NCBI GenBank assembly: GCA_009705025.1
Contig: WLDA01000074.1
Span: 1-5,223 of the forward strand
Direction of reading: 5' to 3'
DNA: 5,223 nucleotides
Source of the DNA: Actinomycetota bacterium
GTDB taxonomy: Bacteria > Actinomycetota > Actinomycetes > Nanopelagicales > Nanopelagicaceae
The notes beneath the pieces were generated by a model. It worked only from the letters and a program-made list of their open reading frames with translations, made no database searches and was not told the origin of the DNA. Below are positions 1 to 5,223 of the stretch, piece after piece. Within the stretch, counting starts at the first letter, position 1. The number at the start of each line of letters is the position of its first letter. A program made the position numbers and the translations under genes.

Positions 1-1
1 T

Positions 2-1255
2 GCCCATGTACTTGTTGAAAGTTCATCCAATAAAGATCACCGCCCAACTGCAATTGTTGGCCAAGATTCACGCGCATCAGGAGAATTCCTAGAAGCAGCT
101 GTTGTTGCTGGTCTAACAAGTGCTGGAATCAATGTGTATCGCGTCGGGGTCTTACCTACACCTGCAATTGCATTTTTAGTTGCAGAATCAAAAGCTGATC
201 TTGGAGTAATGATTAGTGCTTCACATAATCCAATGCCAGATAACGGAATCAAGCTTTTCTCTCGCGGTGGCGGAAAATTAGATGATGTCATTGAGGCTCG
301 CATTGAAGCGCGCATGGGCGAAGAATGGTTACGTCCAACAGGTCGCGGAGTTGGCCGAGTAATCAATGATGAGAGCGCGAAAGAGCGATACCTACAACAC
401 TTACTTGCATCCGTTACTACGCCACTTGCTGGAATCACAGTTGTTGTTGATTGCGCAAATGGCGCATCATCGTTTGCGGCACCTGAAGCGCTACGTCGCG
501 CTGGTGCCAAAGTTATTGCAATCGCTGATACTCCAGATGGTTGGAATATCAATGATGGAGTTGGTTCGACACATCTTTCTCATCTAAGAAGCGCCGTTCT
601 CGAACATGGCGCAGATCTTGGAATTGCACATGATGGTGACGCTGATCGTTGTTTGGCTATTGATGCCACAGGCGCCGAAGTAGATGGTGATCACATACTT
701 AGCATCTTGGCAAAGAGTTTCAAATCTCGCGGGATGCTCAAAGGAAATACAGTCGTAGGCACAGTAATGAGCAATCTTGGATTTATGCATTCAATGAAGG
801 ATGCAGGAATCGATGTAGTTACAACAGCTGTTGGTGACCGCTATGTATTAGAGACAATGCTTGAAAAAGATTATGCAATCGGTGGAGAACAATCGGGCCA
901 TGTCATCATGCGTGATTACGCAAATACAGGTGATGGAATTCTTACAGCTCTGCAATTGATTCAAGAAGTTGTTCGATCTGGTAAAACACTTGCAGAATTA
1001 GCGGTGTCAATGGTGCGCTTTCCTCAAGTTCTCATCAATGTAAAAGATGTTGCAAAAGAGAAGTTAGATGGCTCAACCGTTATTGCTGCAGCGGTCAAGA
1101 AAGCACAGGATGAATTAGGTAGTAATGGTCGAGTTTTATTGCGAGCATCAGGGACTGAAGCCCTTGTTAGAGTCATGGTTGAAGCACAGAGTGATAACAT
1201 CGCTACTAATATTGCGCAGCAACTTGCAGATGTAGTCAAAGCCGAACTGGGGTAA
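2..1255 (+). CDS. glmM: Phosphoglucosamine mutase GlmM (5'-truncated by window edge)
   Basis: GlmM is a cytosolic enzyme that converts glucosamine-6-phosphate to glucosamine-1-phosphate, the step before GlmU on the way to UDP-GlcNAc. The frame is open from base 2 and gives 417 residues. By recalled comparison with mycobacterial GlmM (about 445-450 aa), roughly 30 N-terminal residues lie upstream, including the FGTDGVRG-type start. Visible signatures follow the phosphohexomutase domain order. The active-site loop ISASHNPMPDNG has its phosphorylated serine at codon 221-223. The metal-binding DGDADR begins at 632, the sugar-binding GGEQSGH at 881, and the C-terminal phosphate-binding loop RASGTEALVRVM at 1142. 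That last loop usually reads GTEP, so Ala replaces Pro here. A GTG at 134 is an internal valine codon, not a start. Two in-frame TAA codons end the gene (1253-1258), 7 bp before glmS, whose product supplies its substrate. The assignment is very secure. Confidence 0.97.
   Translation, partial: AHVLVESSSNKDHRPTAIVGQDSRASGEFLEAAVVAGLTSAGINVYRVGVLPTPAIAFLVAESKADLGVMISASHNPMPDNGIKLFSRGGGKLDDVIEARIEARMGEEWLRPTGRGVGRVINDESAKERYLQHLLASVTTPLAGITVVVDCANGASSFAAPEALRRAGAKVIAIADTPDGWNINDGVGSTHLSHLRSAVLEHGADLGIAHDGDADRCLAIDATGAEVDGDHILSILAKSFKSRGMLKGNTVVGTVMSNLGFMHSMKDAGIDVVTTAVGDRYVLETMLEKDYAIGGEQSGHVIMRDYANTGDGILTALQLIQEVVRSGKTLAELAVSMVRFPQVLINVKDVAKEKLDGSTVIAAAVKKAQDELGSNGRVLLRASGTEALVRVMVEAQSDNIATNIAQQLADVVKAELG
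1249..1252 (+). promoter_or_regulatory. Weak ribosome-binding site for glmS
   Basis: A GGGG run formed by the last two sense codons of glmM (CTG GGG) sits 10 bases before the glmS ATG at 1263. It is the only purine-rich, Shine-Dalgarno-like stretch near that start, and the spacer after it is AT-rich (TAATAATAAA). The match to the 16S tail is partial. Translation of glmS may depend mainly on coupling to glmM termination. Confidence 0.35.
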
Positions 1256-1262
1256 TAATAAA

Positions 1263-3101
1263 ATGTGCGGAATTGTGGGATACACAGGTCCGCAATCTGC
1301 CGTCGTTCCACTTATCGAAGGACTTCGTCGTCTTGAATATCGCGGCTATGACTCTGCAGGAATAGCACTGGGAACCCCCGGAACTCTCTTTATAGAAAAG
1401 CGCGCAGGTAAGTTAGTAAATCTAGAAGAATCACTTGATGAAACACTTCCCGTTGTGCACTCAGGTATTGGACATACCCGTTGGGCAACACATGGTGGAC
1501 CAACTGATCGCAATGCGCATCCACACGTTGATAACGAAGGCAAGCTCGCGGTTATTCACAATGGAATTATCGAGAATTATTCAGCGCTCAAAGCAGAACT
1601 CGAATCTCGTGGACATACATTCAAATCTGAAACAGATACCGAATCTGTTTCTCACTTGCTTAGCGATCTACGTAAAGAACACAAAGGTGATCTCACGGCT
1701 GCAATGCGCGCGGCCGTAAAACTACTTCGTGGCTCATTTACACTCCTTGCAATTCATGCCGATGCACCAGATGTCATCGTAGGAGTTCGCCGTAATTCAC
1801 CCTTAGTTGTTGGCCTTGGTCAAGGCGAGAATTTCATGGCCTCCGACGTTGCTGCATTTATTGAATATACAAAGCGAGCAGTAGAACTTGGCCAAGATGA
1901 AGTTGTAACAATTACCCCACAAGGAATTTCAATCACTGATCTTGATGGAAAGGCAGTTGTTCCAAAGGAATATGAAATTTCCTGGAGCGCCGAAGCAGCA
2001 CAAAAAGGCGGCTTCACTCACTTTATGCTCAAAGAAATCTTTGAGCAGCCAAAAGCAGTTGCAGATACTTTGATTGGTCGCCTCAGCGATAACAATCAGA
2101 TTGTTTTAGATGAAATTAGAATGAGCGCCGCAGAAATCAAAGATCTTAAGAAGATTTTAGTTATTGCGTGCGGTACTGCCTATCACGCAGGAATGATTGC
2201 AAAATATGCAATCGAAAAGTGGGCAAAGATTCCTGTAGAGGTAGAAATTGCTAGTGAATTTCGCTACCGCGACCCAATAATTGATAAGAGCACACTCGTT
2301 ATAGCAATTTCGCAATCGGGTGAAACGATGGATACCTTGATGGCAATCCGCCACGCAAAATCTGCTGGCGCACGTGTATTAGCTATTTGTAATACAAATA
2401 GCTCAACCATCCCTCGCGAATCTGATGCAGTGCTCTATACACACGCCGGCCCAGAAATTGCTGTTGCATCAACAAAGGCATTCCTCACACAAGTTATCGC
2501 CGTTTATCTCATTGGTCTGCACTTAGCCCAAGTTCGTGGCGCTATGAAGGATTCACAAGTTGCACAGCTCTACTACGAGATGCTCGAACTTCCAGGAAAG
2601 ATTGAACAAATACTTGAAACTGTTGAGCCACTTCGCACCCTTACCCGTAGTTTTGCGCAATCTGAATCCGTTCTCTTCTTAGGAAGAAATATTGGTTATC
2701 CAGTTGCACTAGAAGGTGCTCTCAAATTAAAAGAGTTGGCATACATGCATGCTGAAGGTTTTGCTGGTGGCGAACTCAAGCATGGCCCGATTGCACTTAT
2801 TGATAAAGGAACACCAGTAATTGCGATCTTGCCTGCAAGTCATGAACACGCACTTGATGAAAAGATGCTCAGCAATATTCAAGAAGTAAAGGCGCGAGGT
2901 GCTCGCGTCATTGTTATTGCTCAAGAAAGCGATGAAGTAGTTGGCGCAGAGCACATCATTCGTATTCCTCATGCATCAGCAATTTTTCAACCAATCTTGG
3001 CGACAGTGCCGTTGCAAGTCTTTGCATACGAAATGGCTATTTGCAGAGGCAATGATGTTGATCAACCACGTAACTTGGCAAAATCTGTAACGGTTGAATA
3101 A
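1263..3101 (+). CDS. glmS: Glutamine-fructose-6-phosphate aminotransferase (isomerizing) GlmS
   Basis: GlmS makes glucosamine-6-phosphate from fructose-6-phosphate and glutamine, the committed cytosolic step to UDP-GlcNAc. At 612 aa it is full length (E. coli about 609). The ATG at 1263 is fixed by MCGIVGY, because Cys2 becomes the N-terminal nucleophile after Met removal. The glutaminase domain covers about residues 2-220, with EYRGYDSAGIA (25-35), GHTRWATHG (70-78), NGIIEN (100-105) and TDTE (124-127). A linker with FTHFMLKEIFEQP (251-263) follows. The first SIS domain (about 289-428) holds CGTAYHAG (303-310), ISQSGET (349-355) and VASTKAF (401-407). The second (about 460-602) holds ELAYMHAEGFAGGELKHGP (491-509), including E491 and the ring-opening His507. 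The C-tail has Lys607 in LAKSVTVE, the fructose-6-phosphate Schiff-base lysine in the family. It lies between glmM and a PAP2 gene that begins directly after its TAA. No glmS ribozyme can fit in the 7-bp leader. Confidence 0.98.
   Translation: MCGIVGYTGPQSAVVPLIEGLRRLEYRGYDSAGIALGTPGTLFIEKRAGKLVNLEESLDETLPVVHSGIGHTRWATHGGPTDRNAHPHVDNEGKLAVIHNGIIENYSALKAELESRGHTFKSETDTESVSHLLSDLRKEHKGDLTAAMRAAVKLLRGSFTLLAIHADAPDVIVGVRRNSPLVVGLGQGENFMASDVAAFIEYTKRAVELGQDEVVTITPQGISITDLDGKAVVPKEYEISWSAEAAQKGGFTHFMLKEIFEQPKAVADTLIGRLSDNNQIVLDEIRMSAAEIKDLKKILVIACGTAYHAGMIAKYAIEKWAKIPVEVEIASEFRYRDPIIDKSTLVIAISQSGETMDTLMAIRHAKSAGARVLAICNTNSSTIPRESDAVLYTHAGPEIAVASTKAFLTQVIAVYLIGLHLAQVRGAMKDSQVAQLYYEMLELPGKIEQILETVEPLRTLTRSFAQSESVLFLGRNIGYPVALEGALKLKELAYMHAEGFAGGELKHGPIALIDKGTPVIAILPASHEHALDEKMLSNIQEVKARGARVIVIAQESDEVVGAEHIIRIPHASAIFQPILATVPLQVFAYEMAICRGNDVDQPRNLAKSVTVE
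1629..1651. repeat. Perfect 9-bp inverted repeat inside glmS
   Basis: GAAACAGAT (1629-1637) and its exact reverse complement ATCTGTTTC (1643-1651) flank a 5-base loop, ACCGA. It overlaps the codons of the conserved TDTE motif of the glutaminase domain, so coding constraint may explain part of it. No U-tract follows, so it is not a terminator. The symmetry is seen directly; any function is unknown. Confidence 0.5.
2381..2403. repeat. Perfect 10-bp inverted repeat inside glmS
   Basis: AGCTATTTGT (2381-2390) and its exact reverse complement ACAAATAGCT (2394-2403) flank a 3-base loop, AAT. It lies in the first SIS domain, at the codons for AICNTNSS, where the enzyme is not strictly conserved. 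The stem has only three G-C pairs and is followed by CAACCATCC, not a T-run, so it is not a terminator. It could be an mRNA hairpin, a palindromic protein site or chance. Confidence 0.55.
2891..2909. repeat. GC-rich short hairpin inside glmS
   Basis: The arms GGCGCGAG (2891-2898) and CTCGCGTC (2902-2909) pair across a 3-base GTG loop with seven Watson-Crick pairs and one G-U wobble. It is GC-rich compared with its AT-rich surroundings, so the RNA hairpin would be fairly stable. It encodes KARGARVI in the second SIS domain. No U-tract follows. The function is unknown and it may be a by-product of the alternating Ala/Arg codons. Confidence 0.4.
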
Positions 3102-3770
3102 GTGCAACAACTAGTCGATCACCGCAAAGCACAATTTAGTCGAGCGCTTCGATGGTCTGTTCTGTTTTTTATTGGCTTTTTATTCATAACTGCTCAGGTA
3201 TTACGCACCGGGCCACTCATTGCATGGGATGAAAAGATCAACAAAACTCCACGCCCTCGATTCGATGGCTTTTCTGGCTTTCTACTAAGACGTATAGATG
3301 ATTTAGGTTTGCGTTGGTTGACAGCGACAATTTTACTTTTGGCAGCGGTTTATATTGCCTACAAATTCAAAACATGGCGACCACTAAATTTAGCTTTACT
3401 TTCATTACTTGCCCTCAATCTAATTGTTGGAACTTTCAAAATCTTGCTAGGGCGAACTAAACCGCGTCTTGGTGTTGATCTAATTCATGCTGGGGGAATG
3501 TCTTATCCCAGTGGTCATGCATCTAATGCAGTCTTGTCATGGGGAATATTGGCGTATCTCATTTATCGCTATGCAAAAGTAGATAGATATCAAGGTCGCT
3601 TAGCATCAGCAGGTGTAGTCCTTTTATCTCTGACCATTTGCATCGTTTCCTTGATACGTCACACGCACTGGTTCACCGACCTACTTGCGGGCCTATTCAT
3701 AGGTACATCTATTCTTATCGCTGTGATCGCCGTTGACCGTTATGTGCCGTCGAAGAGTCAACTCTCATGA
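3102..3770 (+). CDS. PAP2-family integral membrane phosphatase
   Basis: This 222-aa protein has about six predicted membrane helices (near residues 18-35, 71-88, 95-112, 143-158, 169-185 and 195-212) and a PAP2 core of the lipid phosphate phosphatase type. The second motif is intact: SYPSGHASN with His139. In the third, [11 protein letters not shown] keeps nucleophile His189 and Asp193. Two phosphate-binding arginines differ. The first motif reads K113-x6-K120-P121 where K-x6-R-P is usual. The position of the third-motif Arg, six before His189, is Ser183, although Arg186 is nearby. The GTG start directly abuts the glmS stop in the same frame, and no ATG, GTG or TTG lies between it and the first helix, so this start is the best available. 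No Shine-Dalgarno is visible, which suggests coupling to glmS. Likely substrates are a lipid phosphate or diphosphate, such as undecaprenyl diphosphate or phosphatidylglycerophosphate. The family is clear; the substrate is inference from the cell-wall neighbours. Confidence 0.9.
   Translation: MQQLVDHRKAQFSRALRWSVLFFIGFLFITAQVLRTGPLIAWDEKINKTPRPRFDGFSGFLLRRIDDLGLRWLTATILLLAAVYIAYKFKTWRPLNLALLSLLALNLIVGTFKILLGRTKPRLGVDLIHAGGMSYPSGHASNAVLSWGILAYLIYRYAKVDRYQGRLASAGVVLLSLTICIVSLIRHTHWFTDLLAGLFIGTSILIAVIAVDRYVPSKSQLS
3752..3757 (+). promoter_or_regulatory. Possible ribosome-binding site for acpS
   Basis: GAAGAG ends nine bases before the acpS ATG at 3767 and is the best purine-rich stretch there. 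Part of it falls in a small inverted repeat, AGAGT-CA-ACTCT (3754-3765), just before the start codon, which could partly mask it until ribosomes finishing the PAP2 gene open it. The hairpin is short and this role is speculative. Confidence 0.3.
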
Positions 3771-4111
3771 TTGATGGAATCGGAATAGACGTTGTAGATA
3801 TTGAGCGGTTTAAGTCTTCCCTTGATCGCACGCCAGGTTTGGTTGAAAAACTCTTTACGGAAAATGAACGCACTAAACCAATTTCTTCCCTTGCCGCTCG
3901 CTTTGCAGCAAAAGAAGCTCTCGCTAAAGCGCTCAGTGTTGGCAAAGGTTTGCCATGGCACGATGCAGAGATTCTTAATTTAGAGAGTGGAAAACCAGTA
4001 TTTCTCTTCCGCGGTGAAATTGCTGAGATTATTGATGGTGCTGAAGTTCATCTCTCTTTATCGCACGATGCGGGAATCGCATCTGCCATGGTGATTGTAG
4101 AGAGATCATGA
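3767..4111 (+). CDS. acpS: Holo-[acyl-carrier-protein] synthase AcpS
   Basis: AcpS transfers 4'-phosphopantetheine from CoA to the serine of acyl carrier protein, activating it for fatty acid synthesis in the cytosol. The 114-aa product starts with [15 protein letters not shown], the family N-terminus, with the Mg-binding Asp8. The second signature, [15 protein letters not shown] (42-56), carries the conserved Glu50, and [16 protein letters not shown] (95-110) closes the fold. It is slightly short for the family (usually about 120-125 aa). The reduction seems to lie between FTENER (30-35) and LAARF. The ATG at 3767 overlaps the PAP2 stop as ATGA, and the TGA stop overlaps the alr start the same way, so translation of all three genes is probably coupled. 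In many actinobacteria nnrD follows acpS; here alr follows directly. The identification is secure. Confidence 0.96.
   Translation: MIDGIGIDVVDIERFKSSLDRTPGLVEKLFTENERTKPISSLAARFAAKEALAKALSVGKGLPWHDAEILNLESGKPVFLFRGEIAEIIDGAEVHLSLSHDAGIASAMVIVERS
4099..4105 (+). promoter_or_regulatory. Shine-Dalgarno-like AGAGAGA before alr
   Basis: AGAGAGA lies just upstream of two adjacent ATG codons, at 4108 and 4111. It ends only two bases before the first and five before the second, so the spacing favours 4111 as the start. Using 4111 would shorten Alr by one methionine and reduce the overlap with acpS to one base. Confidence 0.4.
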
Positions 4112-5196
4112 TGCACAAACGCGCGCAAGCACATATTAATTTGCAAGCTATCACTCGAAATGTTGAACTTCTAAAGAAGAAATCAGGTACAGATTTATTA
4201 GCGGTCGTAAAGGCCGATGCCTATGGCCATGGATTAGTAGAAGTTTCAAAGACGGCACTCCTTGCCGGAGCAGACTGGTTAGGCGTTGCACTTCTTGAAG
4301 AGGCCATAACGCTTCGCAAATCAGGCATTACTGCTCCGATTCTTGCCTGGCTAGTTCCACCAGGTTCTGATTTTCAATCAGCAGTTACAAACAATGTTGA
4401 TATTGCTGTCTCATCAATTACTGCTTTCAAAGAGGTTGCACAAGTAAAAGGTAAAGCACGTATTCATATCGAAGTTGATACCGGAATGACTCGTGGTGGT
4501 TTCTTGGATGAGTGGCAAGAATTTCTACAATCAGATTTTTCTGCAGTGGAAGTAATTGGATTCTTCTCACACTTCGCTCGTGCCGATGAACCAAGTGATC
4601 AACAAAATCGTGATCAATTCAATCGTTTCAAAAAGATGTTGTCCGAACTTGAAGCAGTTGGAGTTCGCCCGCCAATCAAACATCTCTCTAATTCGGCAGC
4701 AACTTTGGCTGATCACGGATCAGCACTATCGATGGTCCGCACTGGAATTGCGATCTATGGCCTCACTCCAGATACGCAGATGGGTAGTAGTAAATCTTTA
4801 GGACTTATTCCTGCAATGACACTGCGTGCAAAACTTCACCTAGTAAAGAACGTTCCCGCAGGATCACCAGTTGGTTATGGTGCAACGGAAAAGACAACAA
4901 GAGATACACGTTTGGGTGTTGTCGCTATGGGATATGCAGATGGAATTCCACGTGTAGCACGAAGTGCGGGAGTGACTTTCAATGGAAAGCGTGCACCGAT
5001 AATCGGTCGTATTTCTATGGATCAATTTGTCGTCGATCTCGGTCCAGATTCTTCTGCAGTCTCGGGGGATTGGGTCACAATCTTTGGTGATGAGGGATTT
5101 AGTGCAGATGATTGGGCAAGTGCATCGGGAAGCGTGAACTACGAAATAGTTACCCGAATCGGCCCGCGCGTGCCTAGAATCTACGACCATGGATAA
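4108..5196 (+). CDS. alr: Alanine racemase Alr
   Basis: Alr is a PLP enzyme that interconverts L- and D-alanine, providing D-Ala for the peptidoglycan stem peptide. The 362-aa protein is near the usual length (about 365-390). The N-terminal barrel contains [11 protein letters not shown] with the PLP-binding Lys35, then [11 protein letters not shown] with Arg129, HLSNSAA (192-198) with PLP-phosphate contacts, and VRTGIAIYG with Arg211, which in the family contacts the pyridine nitrogen. The C-terminal beta domain contains VGYGAT with Tyr257, the second catalytic base supplied to the partner subunit of the dimer, then MGYADGIPR (274-282) and GRISMDQ (300-306). Starts at 4108 and 4111 are both possible (MMHKR or MHKR); the first forms an ATGA overlap with acpS. 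All key residues are present and no break is seen. Placement after acpS and within the GlmS/GlmM block fits cell-wall precursor supply. Confidence 0.97.
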   Translation: MMHKRAQAHINLQAITRNVELLKKKSGTDLLAVVKADAYGHGLVEVSKTALLAGADWLGVALLEEAITLRKSGITAPILAWLVPPGSDFQSAVTNNVDIAVSSITAFKEVAQVKGKARIHIEVDTGMTRGGFLDEWQEFLQSDFSAVEVIGFFSHFARADEPSDQQNRDQFNRFKKMLSELEAVGVRPPIKHLSNSAATLADHGSALSMVRTGIAIYGLTPDTQMGSSKSLGLIPAMTLRAKLHLVKNVPAGSPVGYGATEKTTRDTRLGVVAMGYADGIPRVARSAGVTFNGKRAPIIGRISMDQFVVDLGPDSSAVSGDWVTIFGDEGFSADDWASASGSVNYEIVTRIGPRVPRIYDHG

Positions 5197-5223
5197 GAGC
5201 GAAAAAATATTATCAATCAAGAA
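5189..5223 (+). CDS. Start of an unidentified downstream gene (3'-truncated)
   Basis: An ATG at 5189 overlaps the last 8 bp of alr in another frame and stays open to the window end, encoding [11 protein letters not shown]. The same frame has a TAG at 5147-5149, and ATG 5189 is the first ATG after it, so it is a reasonable start. The visible AT-rich, Lys-rich 11 codons are too few to name a family. In many actinobacteria alr is followed by an alpha/beta hydrolase and/or tsaE, of the tRNA threonylcarbamoyladenosine pathway. Those are the first candidates, but this comes from gene order alone. No clear ribosome-binding site is visible, so coupling to alr is likely. Confidence 0.5.
   Translation, partial: MDKSEKILSIK

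Noticed and set aside
134..136. GTG at 134 as the glmM start
   Set aside because: The frame is open back to base 2 and the upstream residues (RPTAIVGQDSRASGEFLEAA) match GlmM, so 134 is an internal Val codon.
37..552. Antisense open frame of 171 codons opposite glmM
   Set aside because: It is opposite a strongly conserved GlmM region, has no recognisable domain, and its composition is that of a shadow frame.
1253..1262. Possible glmS riboswitch/ribozyme upstream of glmS
   Set aside because: The glmM-glmS gap is only 7 bases. The ribozyme needs well over 100 bases of leader and is known mainly from Firmicutes.
1813..1826. GCCTTG-GT-CAAGGC inverted repeat in glmS
   Set aside because: Short stem with a 2-base centre, inside conserved coding sequence, and not distinguishable from chance.
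3940..3960. Overlapping palindromes in acpS (TGGCAAAGGTTTGCCA and TGCCATGGCA)
   Set aside because: They are short, have almost no loop, and overlap codons of the conserved GKGLPWHD segment. They are likely chance and not an operator.
4708..4724. 7-bp inverted repeat GCTGATC-ACG-GATCAGC in alr
   Set aside because: A 7-bp stem is expected a few times by chance in 5 kb, and there is no terminator-like T-run or gene boundary.
4864..5220. Antisense open frame of 118 codons opposite the 3' part of alr
   Set aside because: The translation is Cys/Ser/Thr-rich with no family features and is fully explained as a shadow of the conserved Alr C-terminal domain.
1..5223. Mobile element, CRISPR array, toxin-antitoxin or defence system
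   Set aside because: No spaced direct repeats, transposase or integrase signatures, or small unassigned gene pairs are present. Conserved housekeeping and envelope genes fill the window with at most 7-bp gaps.

Overview
This window is a gene-dense, single-strand block of cell-envelope precursor genes. It most likely comes from an AT-rich, genome-streamlined actinobacterium. Base composition is near 43% G+C in the first line counted by hand and looks similar throughout. The GlmM and GlmS sequences read as actinobacterial, and all spacers are 7 bp or shorter or are overlaps. The freshwater acI lineage (Nanopelagicales, 'Ca. Planktophila'-like) fits best, but that placement is inference from composition and gene order.

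Layout, all on the + strand: (1) 2-1255, phosphoglucosamine mutase GlmM, missing about 30 N-terminal residues at the window edge; (2) 1263-3101, complete glucosamine-6-phosphate synthase GlmS; (3) 3102-3770, a six-helix PAP2-family membrane phosphatase whose GTG start directly follows the glmS stop; (4) 3767-4111, holo-ACP synthase AcpS, 4-bp ATGA overlap; (5) 4108-5196, alanine racemase Alr, 4-bp ATGA overlap; (6) 5189 to the window end, the first 11 codons of another gene overlapping alr by 8 bp. No gene-free stretch exceeds 7 bp, and no promoter, terminator, RNA gene, mobile element or CRISPR was seen.

How the genes work together: GlmS makes glucosamine-6-phosphate and GlmM isomerises it to glucosamine-1-phosphate, the route to UDP-GlcNAc. 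Alr supplies D-alanine for the peptidoglycan stem peptide. AcpS activates acyl carrier protein for lipid synthesis. The PAP2 protein could dephosphorylate a lipid phosphate or diphosphate, possibly undecaprenyl diphosphate, though its substrate cannot be read from the sequence. The compact spacing suggests one polycistronic mRNA with translational coupling.

I did not find a previously undescribed system. The points most worth checking are the altered PAP2 motifs, the zero-gap in-frame glmS/PAP2 junction, the PAP2 gene in this cluster together with the absence of nnrD between acpS and alr, and a few perfect inverted repeats inside glmS.
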